Part shown: positions 26,643-36,843 of the stretch, piece by piece
Numbering within the stretch: position 1 is the stretch's first letter
Layout: each line of letters starts with the position of its first letter
Assembly (NCBI RefSeq): GCF_035581365.1
Contig: NZ_CP141590.1
Coordinates: forward strand, 2,662,001 to 2,726,000
Source of the DNA: Tsuneonella sp. CC-YZS046
GTDB lineage: Bacteria; Pseudomonadota; Alphaproteobacteria; Sphingomonadales; Sphingomonadaceae
Reading direction: 5' to 3'
DNA: 64,000 nt
Position numbers and translations under genes: made by a program
The notes under the pieces: model-generated
Database searches by the model: none
What the model saw: the letters and a program-made list of their open reading frames with translations, nothing else
Told to the model about the DNA's origin: nothing

Positions 26643-26665
26643 TTGCATGATGATATAATGTCACA
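26643..26665. promoter_or_regulatory. Promoter/operator candidate between ctaA and the MerC gene
   Basis: A perfect TATAAT (26654-26659, plus strand) sits in an A/T-rich dip. The minus-strand 13-mer TGACATTATATCA covering it is symmetric at 10 of 13 positions and recalls part of alphaproteobacterial Zur boxes. No convincing -35 is visible. A zinc-responsive role is a guess based on MerC-like genes being found with zur elsewhere. Confidence 0.3.
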
Positions 26666-26678
26666 TATTGGCGATGCC

Positions 26679-27050
26679 ATGCGCGCCGCCCTGCATTTGA
26701 TTCGAAGCCGGATGGATCGGTTCGGCATCGCCCTTTCGGGCCTTTGCCTGCTGCATTGCGTGGCGGGGCTGGTGCTGGTGGCGGCGCTCGGCCTGGGCGG
26801 CGAATGGCTGCTGGCGCCGGAAATCCATCGCTATGGGCTGGCGCTGGCGATCGCGGTCGGGGTGATCGCTATCGGGCTGGGCGCCTTGCGGCACGGGCGA
26901 CGGATTCCCCTCCTGATCGCCGCTTGCGGCTTCGCGCTGATGGCGGGCGCGCTCGGCGTCGGCCACGGGTTCGGCGAGGCGATCCTGACCATCGGCGGCG
27001 TTGCCCTGGTTGCCTTTGCGCATTTCCTGAACTTGCGCCACGCGTGTTGA
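26679..27050 (+). CDS. MerC-domain membrane protein
   Basis: 123 residues from ATG 26679 with four transmembrane helices. The first holds [14 protein letters not shown], where the Cys and the His-Cys pair match the metal-binding pattern of MerC mercury/metal importers. No other mer genes are present, so mercury resistance is unlikely and zinc or another soft metal is more plausible. Start is uncertain: ATG 26658 overlaps a TATAAT, and ATG 26712 is also possible. Confidence 0.8.
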   Translation: MRAALHLIRSRMDRFGIALSGLCLLHCVAGLVLVAALGLGGEWLLAPEIHRYGLALAIAVGVIAIGLGALRHGRRIPLLIAACGFALMAGALGVGHGFGEAILTIGGVALVAFAHFLNLRHAC

Positions 27051-27066
27051 GCGCTATCTGGCGGGG

Positions 27067-28062
27067 ATGACCGCTACACTCAAGCTGACCGTCAATGGCG
27101 AATCCCGCCGCGCCGAGCCGGGGCAGACCCTGGCCGCGCTGGTGCGCGAACTGGGCCTCGATCCCGCCAAGGTCGCGGTGGAGCGCAATGGCGAGATAGT
27201 CGCCCGGTCGACCCTGGGCGATGTCGCGCTGGCCGACGGGGATGCGCTGGAGATCGTGCATTTCGTGGGCGGGGGCGACGATGCCGGCCTCGAGGACGAT
27301 AGCTGGGAAGTGGCCGGGCGCCGCTTCCGCTCCCGCCTGATCGTCGGCACCGGCAAATATCGCGACTTCCAGCAGAACGCCGCAGCGCTTGCGGCCAGCG
27401 GGGCGGAGATCGTCACGGTCGCGGTGCGGCGGGTCAATCTGTCCGATCCGTCCGCGCCGATGCTGACCGATTTCATAGATCCCCAACGAATCACCTATCT
27501 GCCCAACACCGCCGGCTGCCACACCGCGGACGAGGCGATCCGCACCCTGCGCCTTGCGCGCGAGGCGGGCGGCTGGGATCTGGTCAAGCTGGAAGTGCTG
27601 GGCGAGGCGCGCACGCTCTATCCCGACATGCGCGAGACGCTGCGCGCCACCGAAGTGCTGGCACGCGAAGGCTTCCACCCGATGGTCTATTGCGTCGACG
27701 ATCCGGTGGCGGCGAAGCAGCTGGAAGAAGCCGGGGCAGCCGCGATCATGCCGCTGGGCGCGCCGATCGGATCGGGGCTGGGCATCCAGAACAAGGTGAC
27801 GATCCGCCTGATCGTGGAAGGAACGCGCCTGCCGGTGCTGGTCGATGCCGGCGTCGGCACGGCGAGCGACGCCGCCGTGGCGATGGAGCTTGGCTGCACC
27901 GGGGTGCTGATGAACACCGCCATTGCCGAGGCGAAGGACCCGATCCGGATGGCGCGGGCCATGAGGCTGGCGGTGGAGGCGGGCCGCCATGCCTATCGCG
28001 CGGGCCGCATGGCCGCCCGCAAATATGCCGATCCGTCCAGCCCCCTCTCCGGAATGATTTGA
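27067..28062 (+). CDS. thiG: ThiS-ThiG fusion: sulfur carrier and thiazole synthase
   Basis: 331 residues. Residues 1-70 are a ThiS ubiquitin-like carrier ending IVHFVGGG. Residues about 80-331 are a TIM-barrel thiazole synthase with the Schiff-base Lys174 (DLVKLEVLG), [12 protein letters not shown] and [11 protein letters not shown]. ThiS normally works through a free C-terminal Gly-Gly thiocarboxylate, so the fused form must be cleaved or deliver sulfur differently. ATG at 27067, 16 bp after the MerC gene. No other thi gene and no TPP riboswitch is visible here. Confidence 0.93.
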   Translation: MTATLKLTVNGESRRAEPGQTLAALVRELGLDPAKVAVERNGEIVARSTLGDVALADGDALEIVHFVGGGDDAGLEDDSWEVAGRRFRSRLIVGTGKYRDFQQNAAALAASGAEIVTVAVRRVNLSDPSAPMLTDFIDPQRITYLPNTAGCHTADEAIRTLRLAREAGGWDLVKLEVLGEARTLYPDMRETLRATEVLAREGFHPMVYCVDDPVAAKQLEEAGAAAIMPLGAPIGSGLGIQNKVTIRLIVEGTRLPVLVDAGVGTASDAAVAMELGCTGVLMNTAIAEAKDPIRMARAMRLAVEAGRHAYRAGRMAARKYADPSSPLSGMI

Positions 28063-28143
28063 TCCCGCTCTTTACCGGATGATAACCATATTCAGTGAAG
28101 GTCTGCCCAGACGCGCCGTCGATGTTCGGCGCAAGGGGGCAAG

Positions 28144-28674
28144 ATGATGAGTGAGACCGGCACCGCCACGATGACCATTGCCGAACTGCGCGAATTCGCC
28201 AGTTTCGACGCGGCCGAGCAGCGTTACATCAAGCGCAGCCTCGATGTCGGGCTGGGCCGGCAGGATGCCTTCAAGCTCTGGGCGCGCGATTCGGCGGAAA
28301 GCGCCTCGATCCGCAGCCAGTATGTCGCCTATCAGGATCTCAAGGGCCTGCGCGCCCATCAGCCGGACGAAAGCTCGCTGGACGGGGTGGACCGTTTCAT
28401 GGGCCAGCTTCTGCGGGTGAGTGCGTTCGACTTGTCGCAGCAGCGGCTGTCCAGCTTCTCGGCCTATCGCTTCCTGTATGAGCGCCTGCTGGGCGCCTGG
28501 GCGCGGCCCTGGCTGCCGTCGGCCTTCTGCGGCGCAGCCGCGCTGCCGCATATCCCACCCTGCCGCCGCAAGATGCTGCTGCAATCGCTGAGCGAAGCCG
28601 CCGCCACCGCATCCGGCTGGTCGGATCGGCCGCCCAGCTTCTATCCCGAATATGTGGAGAAGGAAGCGGCCTGA
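28144..28674 (+). CDS. Hypothetical protein, 176 residues
   Basis: I do not recognise this protein. It is soluble, mainly helical, with no signal peptide or membrane segment. Features include FDAAEQRYIKRSLDVGLGRQDAFKLWARDSAES, a basic CRRKML stretch with two nearby cysteines, and Tyr/Pro-rich C-terminal PPSFYPEYVEKEAA. GGGGGCAAG precedes the start; ATG 28147 or 28171 are alternatives. It is convergent with the acyl-CoA ligase. Codon use is GC-rich like its neighbours, so it is probably real. Confidence 0.6.
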   Translation: MMSETGTATMTIAELREFASFDAAEQRYIKRSLDVGLGRQDAFKLWARDSAESASIRSQYVAYQDLKGLRAHQPDESSLDGVDRFMGQLLRVSAFDLSQQRLSSFSAYRFLYERLLGAWARPWLPSAFCGAAALPHIPPCRRKMLLQSLSEAAATASGWSDRPPSFYPEYVEKEAA

Positions 28675-28696
28675 ATCAGGACCCCGCTAGCCGCGA

Positions 28697-30499
28697 TCAG
28701 CTCTTGTAAAGCCCGTCCAGCCGCTCGCCATATTTCTCGCGCAGCTTGTGCCTGCGGATCTTGAGGCTGGGCGTCATCTGCTCGTTCTCGATCGAGAAGG
28801 CTTCGTCCGCGAAGGCGAACTGCCGCACCTTTTCGATCACCGAGAGGTCCTGGTTCACCCGGTCGACCGCCGCGCGGATCGCGCTGCGGAACGCGGGAAG
28901 CTGCTGGAGCGCGGCCAGATCGAACTTCTCGTCATTGGCCTGCGCCCATTGCAGCGCCCATTCCGCATCGGGAACGAGCAGGCCGACCACATAGGGCCGC
29001 CGGTCGCCCGACACCATCGCCTGCGCGATTTCCGGCTGCAGGGTGAGCATCCCTTCGATCTTCTGCGGGGCGATATTGTCGCCCTTGTCGTTGACGATCA
29101 TGTCCTTCTTGCGGTCGGTGATGACCAGCCGGCCCTTCTCGTCGAAATGGCCGATATCGCCGGTGTGCAGCCAGCCGTCCTGAAGGGTGAGCGCGGTCTG
29201 TTCGGGATTCTGCCAATAGCCATGCATCACGCATTCGCCGCGGGTCAGGATCTCGCCATCCTCCGCGATCCGCACTTCCACCCCGCGCAGGGGCGGGCCG
29301 ACCGTGTCCATCTTCAGCCCGACGCCGGGCCGCCCGCAGCTGATTACCGGCGCGGCCTCGGTCTGGCCATAGCCCTGCAGCAGGGTCAGCCCCATCGCCG
29401 TGAAGAAATTGCCCACATCGGGATTGAGCGGCGCGCCGCCGGAAACCAGCGCCTTGATCCGCCCGCCGAACCGCTGGCGGATCTTCGGCCGCAGCAGGCG
29501 GTCCACCAGCCGGTCCAGCGGCCAGTCGCGCAGGCGCGGCCGCCCGTTGCGGGAGCGGGCATTGACGGCCAGCGCCTGATCCATCAGCCAGACCGCCGTG
29601 CGGCCCTGCTTTTCCATCTGCTTCATGATCCGGCTGCGCAGCACTTCGAACAGGCGCGGCACCACCACCATGATGGTCGGCTTCGCCTCTTCGATATTGC
29701 TGGCGAGCTTTTCCAGGCCTTCCGCGTAATAGGTCTGCGCGCCCAGGCCGATGGCCAGGAACTGCCCGCCGGTATGCTCGTAGGAATGGGAAAGCGGCAG
29801 GAAGGAGAGGAAAGTCTCATCCTCTTCCCACGAGAAATCCTCCTCGAAGATATGCGCGCATCCGGCCACATTGGCCAGGATCGCGCCATGATGCTGCGGC
29901 ACGCCGCGCGGGGCGCCGCCGGTCCCGCTGGTATAGATGATGCAGGCGCTGTCGGCCCGGGCGATATGGGAAATGCGCTCTTCCACCGCCCGGCGCGCCG
30001 CCTCGGCATCGCCCCGCAGCATTTCCTCCCAGTCGTGATAGCCGAAGGCCGCCTGGGAGCGGCGCAGCGGCTCCATTCCGATCAGATGCTCCGCGATGCC
30101 GGTGCGGATCATGGCCGGAACGATCGGCCGGGCCAGCTTGTCGCTGGAAACGATCACACAGCGCGCGCCCGAATTGTCGAGAATATGGACGTGATCGCGT
30201 TCGGTATTGGTGGTGTAGGTGGGGACGGATATGCAGCCGGCCGCCATGATCGCGAGATCGGCGATGCACCACTCCGGCCGGTTCTCGGATATCAGCGCGA
30301 TCCGGTCCCCGTCGCGCAGGCCAAGGGCGCGCAGGTTCTCGGCGATGAGGCAGACCTGGCTTGCCGCCACCCGCCACGAAATCGAATGCCACCGGCCCTC
30401 GCGCTTGGCCCAGAGGAAGGGTTTGTCGCCAAGTTTGTCCGCGCGCAGAAAAAACAGGCTGACGAGGTTCGTGGCCGCGTCAAAATCCGAAAGCCTCAC
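28697..30499 (-). CDS. Long-chain fatty-acid-CoA ligase (AMP-dependent synthetase)
   Basis: 600 residues of the ANL superfamily, closest in layout to FadD15-type long-chain acyl-CoA synthetases. The phosphate loop reads YTSGTGGAPRG instead of the usual TSGTTGxPKG, so the Lys is Arg. Later motifs include GYGQTEAAP, HTGDIGHFDEKGRLVITDRKKD and a C-terminal LKIRRHKL that could carry the catalytic Lys. GTG start at 30499 with GGGAG upstream. The product feeds beta-oxidation or lipid remodelling. Confidence 0.92.
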   Translation of the reverse strand: MRLSDFDAATNLVSLFFLRADKLGDKPFLWAKREGRWHSISWRVAASQVCLIAENLRALGLRDGDRIALISENRPEWCIADLAIMAAGCISVPTYTTNTERDHVHILDNSGARCVIVSSDKLARPIVPAMIRTGIAEHLIGMEPLRRSQAAFGYHDWEEMLRGDAEAARRAVEERISHIARADSACIIYTSGTGGAPRGVPQHHGAILANVAGCAHIFEEDFSWEEDETFLSFLPLSHSYEHTGGQFLAIGLGAQTYYAEGLEKLASNIEEAKPTIMVVVPRLFEVLRSRIMKQMEKQGRTAVWLMDQALAVNARSRNGRPRLRDWPLDRLVDRLLRPKIRQRFGGRIKALVSGGAPLNPDVGNFFTAMGLTLLQGYGQTEAAPVISCGRPGVGLKMDTVGPPLRGVEVRIAEDGEILTRGECVMHGYWQNPEQTALTLQDGWLHTGDIGHFDEKGRLVITDRKKDMIVNDKGDNIAPQKIEGMLTLQPEIAQAMVSGDRRPYVVGLLVPDAEWALQWAQANDEKFDLAALQQLPAFRSAIRAAVDRVNQDLSVIEKVRQFAFADEAFSIENEQMTPSLKIRRHKLREKYGERLDGLYKS

Positions 30500-30561
30500 T
30501 CCCGTCTCCCCACTAACTCCCCATCAGGCGGCTTAAGATGGCCGGATGAAGGCCGCAAGCA

Positions 30562-32268
30562 TTACTCGTTCGCAATAGCACCCTCGCTGCGCGGGTCCGC
30601 CGCGCCCTGCCAGCCGCTGGCGGTCCATGCGGCGGCATTGGCCTTGAGCGGGAGATCGCGCGCAAGCACTTCCTTGTGCCCCAGCTCCCGCAGGCTCGGC
30701 ATCATGTCCTCCAGCGTGCTGCCCGCCTCCACATACACCGTGTCGCCCGGGGCGAAGATGACGGGCAGGGCCAGGGCCTGCTCCACCGTCAGCCCCCAGT
30801 CGATCAGGCCGATCAGCACGCGCGCGACCTGGGCCGGAATGGTCGCGCCCCCGGCCGCGCCGACAGCGACCGCCAGCCTGCCGTCGGGGGCATAGGCAAC
30901 GGTCGGCGCCATGGAGCTGCGCGGCCGCTTGCCCCCTTCCACGCGATTCGCCACCGGCTGGCCGCCGCGATCCGGGATGAAGCTGAAATCGGTCAGCTCG
31001 TTGTTGAGGTAATAGCCGCCCACCACGATGCCCGATCCGAAGGCCCCTTCGATGGTGGAGGTATAGCTGACGGCGGTCCCGCCGCCATCCACCGCCACGA
31101 AATGGGATGTCCCGCCTTCTTCGGGCGCAACGCCGTCGGCCGCTGGCGGCGGGGCGCCGTCCGGGCGGCCCGGCTCGACCGAGGCCATGGCGTCGACCGG
31201 GTCGATCAGCCCGCCCCGCGCGGCCAGATAGTCCGGCTTGGCCAGTCCTTCCACGGGAACCCGGACGAAATCCGGATCGGCGAGATAGCGTTCGCGATCG
31301 GCATAGGCGAGGCGCTGGGATTCCGCGATCAGGTGCCAGGCGATGGGGGAAGCCGATCCCAGCCCGGCCAGATCGAATCCTTCCAGCTGCTTGAGGATCG
31401 CGAAGACGGTGGTGGCGCCGGAAGAGGGCGGCCCCATGCCGCAGATCCGCCAGCCGCGATAGAGGCCGCACAGGGCGGGGCGCTCTTTGGCGGCATAGGC
31501 CGCGAGATCGGACGGCTGCATCTTGCCCGGATGGGGCGTGGCCGCCGCGACTGCGCTGGCCAATGCCTTCGCCTGGCGGCCCTCGTAAAATCCTCGTGGC
31601 CCGTCCACCGCGATTTCGCGCAGGCTGTCGGCAAGCTGCGGGTTCAGCACCAGGGTGCCGATCGGCAGCGGCTGGCCCTGCTCGTCGTAGAACAGGCGCT
31701 TGCCGCTTTCGCCATGCGCCGCCCGCTCCGGGTTGCGGATGAGGAAATCATGCAGGCGCGGGCTGATCCGGAAACCTTCTTCGGCCAGGGCGATGGCCGG
31801 CTCGAACAATTGCGCCCAGCCCAGCTTGCCGAAGCGGCGATGCGCCTCCGCCGCAAGGGCGATGTTCCCGGGCACGCCCACGCTCAGCCCGGAGAGCACC
31901 GCCGCGTCGAAAGGCAGCGGCTTGCCATCCTTCATGAACCAGTCCGGCTTGGCGGCGGCGGGCGCCGTCTCGCGCCCGTCCAGAGTCGCGACATCGCCCT
32001 GCGGCGTGCCCCGGACGAAGAAGCCGCCCCCGCCGATGCCCGAGCTTTGCGGCTCCACCACGGTCAGCGCCAGCATCGTCGCGATTGCCGCGTCCGTCGC
32101 ATTGCCGCCAAGGCGCAGCATCCTCGCCCCCGCGTCCGCCGCGCGCGGATCGGCCGCGCTGACGAGGCCGGAGCCGCTGGCGGTTTGCGGCTCGGCGGCT
32201 TGGGGCGCCGTCGCGCAGGCCGTGATGAGGAGAAGGGCGCTGAGGCTGGAGAAAAAGCGTTTCAGCAT
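30562..32268 (-). CDS. ggt: Gamma-glutamyltransferase, lipoprotein
   Basis: 568 residues. Signal peptide with lipobox ITAC (Cys18) predicts a periplasmic lipid-anchored enzyme. The autoproteolytic nucleophile is the Thr in EEGGTSHFVAVD, splitting a large and a small subunit. GGGFFVRG and PSSGATTVF-like substrate motifs are present. It cleaves gamma-glutamyl bonds such as in glutathione. It lies 9 bp downstream of pyrD on the same strand. Confidence 0.94.
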   Translation of the reverse strand: MLKRFFSSLSALLLITACATAPQAAEPQTASGSGLVSAADPRAADAGARMLRLGGNATDAAIATMLALTVVEPQSSGIGGGGFFVRGTPQGDVATLDGRETAPAAAKPDWFMKDGKPLPFDAAVLSGLSVGVPGNIALAAEAHRRFGKLGWAQLFEPAIALAEEGFRISPRLHDFLIRNPERAAHGESGKRLFYDEQGQPLPIGTLVLNPQLADSLREIAVDGPRGFYEGRQAKALASAVAAATPHPGKMQPSDLAAYAAKERPALCGLYRGWRICGMGPPSSGATTVFAILKQLEGFDLAGLGSASPIAWHLIAESQRLAYADRERYLADPDFVRVPVEGLAKPDYLAARGGLIDPVDAMASVEPGRPDGAPPPAADGVAPEEGGTSHFVAVDGGGTAVSYTSTIEGAFGSGIVVGGYYLNNELTDFSFIPDRGGQPVANRVEGGKRPRSSMAPTVAYAPDGRLAVAVGAAGGATIPAQVARVLIGLIDWGLTVEQALALPVIFAPGDTVYVEAGSTLEDMMPSLRELGHKEVLARDLPLKANAAAWTASGWQGAADPRSEGAIANE

Positions 32269-32277
32269 GGGGCAGGC

Positions 32278-33321
32278 CTATTCGCTTCCTACCGCTTCGG
32301 CAATCGATACAAAGCCTTCGCGCGCCATCAGCCGCTCCAGGCCGGCCACTATCCGCTTCGCGAGGTTCGGGCCTTCATAGACCATGGCGCTGTAGAGCTG
32401 CACCAGGCTGGCCCCGGCGCGGATGCGCGCCCAGGCATGTTCGGCGCTGGCGATGCCGCCCACGCCGACCAGCGGGATCGCGCCGCCGGTGGCCTTGCGG
32501 AAATCGGACAAGCGCCGCTGCGCGAGATCGCGCAACGGCTCCCCCGAAAGCCCGCCCGCTTCCCCGGCATGGTGGGAGCGCAGCGGCGGGCGGGAAATGG
32601 TGGTGTTGGAAACGATCAGCGCGCCCAGCCGCCTGTCGAGCGCGATCCGCGCGATTGCGTCGATATCGGCGGTTTCTAGATCGGGCGCGACCTTGAGGAA
32701 GATCGGCGGCCCGGCGGGGCCGCGCGCTTCCAGCACGGCATCGAGCAGGGCGGCCAGCGCCGCTTCATCCTGCAGCGCGCGCAGGCCAGGCGTGTTCGGG
32801 CTGCTGACATTGACGGCGAGATAGGATGCGTAGGGCGCCATCGCTCGCGCCATCGTGGCATAATCGGCGATCCGGTCCTGCGAATCCTTGTTTGCGCCGA
32901 TGTTGATGCCCAGCACGCCGCCCCTGTCCTTGCCTTGGCCATTGCGCGCGGCCAGCCTTGCGGCGGCTGCCTCCGCCCCGTCATTGTTGAAGCCCATGCG
33001 GTTTATCACCGCGCGATCTTTCGTCAGGCGGAACAGGCGCGGCCTGGGATTGCCCGCCTGCGGCAGCGGCGTGATGGAACCCACCTCGGCGAAACCGAAG
33101 CCGAGGCCGAGCAGCGCGTCCGGTATCTTGCCGTCCTTGTCGAAGCCGGCGGCCATGCCCAGCGGATTGGGGAAGGAAATGCCCGCCACCTGCGTGGCGA
33201 GCCCGTGGCCGAAGGATGCCGGCGCCTCCCCTGGCATGGCCTGCAGGGCGCGGATCGCGAGGCCGTGGGCCCGCTCCGCATCGAGCGTGAAAAGAAACGG
33301 GCGCAGCAGGCGGTAGATCAT
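32278..33321 (-). CDS. pyrD: Dihydroorotate dehydrogenase (quinone), class 2
   Basis: Membrane-associated FMN enzyme of pyrimidine synthesis, 347 residues. The N-terminal helices (about 1-35) that contact quinone mark class 2. NPLGMAAGFDKDGK, GFGFAEVGSITPLPQ, RLFRLTKDRAVINRMGFNNDG and VNVSSPNTPGLR (catalytic Ser) follow. ATG at 33321, divergent from the SUF region. Confidence 0.96.
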   Translation of the reverse strand: MIYRLLRPFLFTLDAERAHGLAIRALQAMPGEAPASFGHGLATQVAGISFPNPLGMAAGFDKDGKIPDALLGLGFGFAEVGSITPLPQAGNPRPRLFRLTKDRAVINRMGFNNDGAEAAAARLAARNGQGKDRGGVLGINIGANKDSQDRIADYATMARAMAPYASYLAVNVSSPNTPGLRALQDEAALAALLDAVLEARGPAGPPIFLKVAPDLETADIDAIARIALDRRLGALIVSNTTISRPPLRSHHAGEAGGLSGEPLRDLAQRRLSDFRKATGGAIPLVGVGGIASAEHAWARIRAGASLVQLYSAMVYEGPNLAKRIVAGLERLMAREGFVSIAEAVGSE

Positions 33322-33433
33322 GTTGAATCTATGGCAAAGCCGCCGCGCTCTGTCGATGGAACAGACGGAATGCGCGTGTTTCGTCGAAATCGGACGATTC
33401 TTCCGGTTGCGTGTCGCCTTCTTACAATTTGCC

Positions 33434-33557
33434 GCCTGCGTTTTCCGCTAGTGGGGAGGTGCGACCCGAAGGGCTCAACGCGCCGCCGCAGGCGTGCCGC
33501 AGAGAGTTCCTCACCTTCAAGGCAGTCCCGTCCGCGTGGCGGGGCTGCCTTTTTTTT
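33434..33557 (+). ncRNA. Candidate small RNA upstream of the SUF operon
   Basis: The 338-bp gap 33322-33659 contains no credible gene but ends a structured stretch with a strong intrinsic terminator. A TACAAT -10-like box (33423-33428) would start a ~124-nt transcript. The 5' end CGCCTGCG (33433-33440) pairs perfectly with CGCAGGCG (33487-33494), and CCCGAAGGG forms a small hairpin between. I do not match it to SRP RNA, 6S, tmRNA, RNase P or a riboswitch I know. It could also be an attenuated leader. Confidence 0.45.
33519..33557 (+). terminator. Intrinsic terminator of the candidate small RNA
   Basis: AAGGCAGTCCCG (33519-33530) pairs with CGGGGCTGCCTT (33540-33551) over 12 positions with one wobble, loop of 9, and a run of eight T from 33550. 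It lies about 100 bp before the SUF regulator, pointing toward it, with no gene before it on this strand. Confidence 0.88.
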
Positions 33558-33587
33558 CGCGCTTTTCTCCCATTGCGAGCGTCACGA

Positions 33588-33616
33588 TTGCAATCCCGCT
33601 GCCTCATCCCTAGATG
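33588..33616 (+). promoter_or_regulatory. Possible SUF operon promoter
   Basis: TTGCAA (33588-33593) and TAGATG (33611-33616) are 17 bp apart, 44 bp upstream of the regulator start. A short AATC/GATT symmetry overlaps its downstream side. Rrf2 regulators of this type usually control their own operon; the exact operator is not clear. Confidence 0.35.
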
Positions 33617-33659
33617 AAATCGGAGTGATTCGATCTTATTTAGGCGGAGTGCAGGATTC

Positions 33660-34078
33660 ATGCGGCTTTCCAGCATGGCCGATTATGCAGTGGTAACGAT
33701 GAGCGCCGCCGCGCGCCACTGCGGCGGCACGCGCGTGTCCGCCGCGCAATTGGCGGAGGAAACCGGGCTGCCCGCGCCCACGGTGCAGAAGCTGGTCAGC
33801 CTGCTGAGCGCGGCTGGCCTGCTGCGTTCCGTCCGCGGCGCGGGCGGCGGGCTCCAGCTGGCCCGGCCGGCTGCCGCGATTTCCCTTGCCGATATCGTCG
33901 AAGCGGTGGAAGGGCCGATCGCCCTGACCGCCTGTATCGAAGCCGGACGCCACGATTGCGGGCTGGAGAAATCCTGCAGCCTTCGTCCGCATTGGCCTTT
34001 GGTGAATGAGGCGCTACGGGGCGCGCTCGCCCAGGTGCCGCTCACCCGGTTTTCGGAAACGCCCGTGGGGGCTCACGC

Positions 34079-34082
<4 letters not shown>
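33660..34082 (+). CDS. Rrf2-family SUF assembly regulator
   Basis: 140 residues of the IscR/Rrf2 family. The winged helix-turn-helix covers about 1-75 ([24 protein letters not shown]). Cluster-ligand cysteines Cys92, Cys100 and Cys106 show the IscR-like spacing. It probably senses Fe-S status and represses this operon. First gene of the operon; its stop overlaps sufB (ATGA). Confidence 0.92.
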
Positions 34083-35550
<1,468 letters not shown>

Positions 35551-35554
<4 letters not shown>

Positions 35555-36003
35555 GCAAGACCCTTTCCATCCGCAGCGGCGAGAATACGGGATCATCCGA
35601 TCCGCGCGCGAATTGGGGCGTCACTGGCAAGCGGCTGGACCGCCTGAAGGACATGGCCCGCGCCCGCCGCCGCGATCCGAGCGAAGCGGAAAAGCTGCTG
35701 TGGTCCGGGCTGAAGGACCAGAAGCTGGGCGGCTTCAAGTTCAAGCGGCATCAGATCGTGGGTTCCGCCATTGTCGATTTCGCCTGCCCCGCGCGCTGGC
35801 TGGTGGTTGAGATCAGCGGGCCGGGCGCCAATGCGGAACTGGATGCGCTGAAGGATCGCAAGCTTGGCGACGTGGGCATTCGCGTGCTGCGTTTCTCCGA
35901 TGAAGCGGTGCTGGGCGATGCGGAGGGCGTGCTGCAGGCCATTCTGGCCGAGCTGGAGAAGCCGTTCCAGCGCCCCACCTCTGGACGCGGGAGTGCAGCA
36001 TGA
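35551..36003 (+). CDS. DUF559 nuclease-fold protein inside the SUF operon
   Basis: 150 residues of the DUF559/Vsr-like PD-(D/E)xK group: [25 protein letters not shown], then [19 protein letters not shown] and [18 protein letters not shown]. The family normally reads VVELDGxQH after IVDF; here Asp is Ser and QH is missing, so nuclease activity is doubtful. It overlaps sufB by four bases and the next small gene by four bases, so it is truly embedded in the operon. Role unknown. Confidence 0.85.
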
Positions 36004-36113
36004 ACGCCGCAAGCTGGATCGCGATTGCTGCCGCAACCTTCTTCCCCATGATTTTTGCGCTGGCCTTTTTCTTTGGCCCCAAGCGCACGAAGGATTCCGA
36101 TGCTCAAGATTGA
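36000..36113 (+). CDS. Single-pass membrane microprotein (37 residues) in the SUF operon
   Basis: ATG at 36000 overlaps the DUF559 stop (ATGA) and the frame ends at 36113, 14 bases inside sufC. The 37 residues are one hydrophobic helix (about 5-26, IAIAAATFFPMIFALAFFFG) and a charged tail KRTKDSDAQD. Tight overlap with both neighbours suggests translational coupling and a real gene, but short length leaves doubt. Function unknown. Confidence 0.6.
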   Translation: MNAASWIAIAAATFFPMIFALAFFFGPKRTKDSDAQD

Positions 36114-36843
36114 CAATCTCCACGCCACGGTCGGTGGCACCGAAATCCTCAAGGGCCTTTCGCTCACCATCAATGCGGGCGAGGTCCATGCCATCATGGG
36201 GCCCAACGGCGCGGGCAAGTCGACGCTGTCCTATGTGCTGGGCGGGCGGCCCGGTTATGAGGTGACCGAAGGCTCGGTGACGTTCGACGGGCAGGACCTG
36301 CTGGCGCTGGAGCCGCATGAGCGCGCGGCCGCCGGGCTGTTCCTGGGCTTCCAGTATCCGGTCGAGATCCCGGGCGTCTCCAATGTCCAGTTCCTGCGCG
36401 AGGCGCTCAATGCGCAGCGCAAGGCGCGGGGGGAAGAGCCGCTCTCGGGCGGCGATTTCCTCAAGCTCGCGCGCGAGAAGGCCGGGCTGCTCAGGCTCGA
36501 CATGGAGATGCTCAAGCGCCCGGTGAACGTCGGCTTCTCCGGCGGCGAGAAAAAGCGGGCCGAAATGGTCCAGATGGGCATTCTCGATCCCAAACTCGCG
36601 GTGCTGGACGAGACCGACAGCGGCCTCGACATTGACGCCTTGCGCGTGGTGGGCGAGGGCATCAATGCGATCATGCGCAAGCCCGACCGGGGCGTGCTGC
36701 TGATTACGCATTACCAGCGCCTGCTCGACTATGTGAAGCCGGACCGGGTGCATGTCCTCGCCAAGGGCCGGATCGTCACGTCCGGCGGGCCGGAACTTGC
36801 GCTCCGGCTCGAGCAGGAAGGCTACGAGGCGGTAGCGGCGTGA
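36100..36843 (+). CDS. sufC: Fe-S cluster assembly ATPase SufC
   Basis: 247 residues, an ABC-type ATPase. Walker A GPNGAGKS at 34-41, Q-loop GFQYPVEIPG, signature SGGEKKRAE and Walker B LAVLDETDSGLDID are intact. It powers the SufBC2D scaffold. ATG at 36100 is chosen from the family N-terminus MLKIDNLHA. It overlaps sufD with GTGA. Confidence 0.97.
   Translation: MLKIDNLHATVGGTEILKGLSLTINAGEVHAIMGPNGAGKSTLSYVLGGRPGYEVTEGSVTFDGQDLLALEPHERAAAGLFLGFQYPVEIPGVSNVQFLREALNAQRKARGEEPLSGGDFLKLAREKAGLLRLDMEMLKRPVNVGFSGGEKKRAEMVQMGILDPKLAVLDETDSGLDIDALRVVGEGINAIMRKPDRGVLLITHYQRLLDYVKPDRVHVLAKGRIVTSGGPELALRLEQEGYEAVAA

Noticed and set aside
28748-30895. 715-codon open frame opposite the acyl-CoA ligase gene
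   Set aside because: The minus strand codes for a clear ANL-family enzyme; the plus frame is Arg/His-rich without any motif.
33434-33557. Identification of the small RNA as SRP RNA or an SAH/ZTP riboswitch
   Set aside because: The invariant core sequences of these RNAs (for SRP, the GGTCAGG...GGAAGG...AGCAGCC apical loop) are not present.
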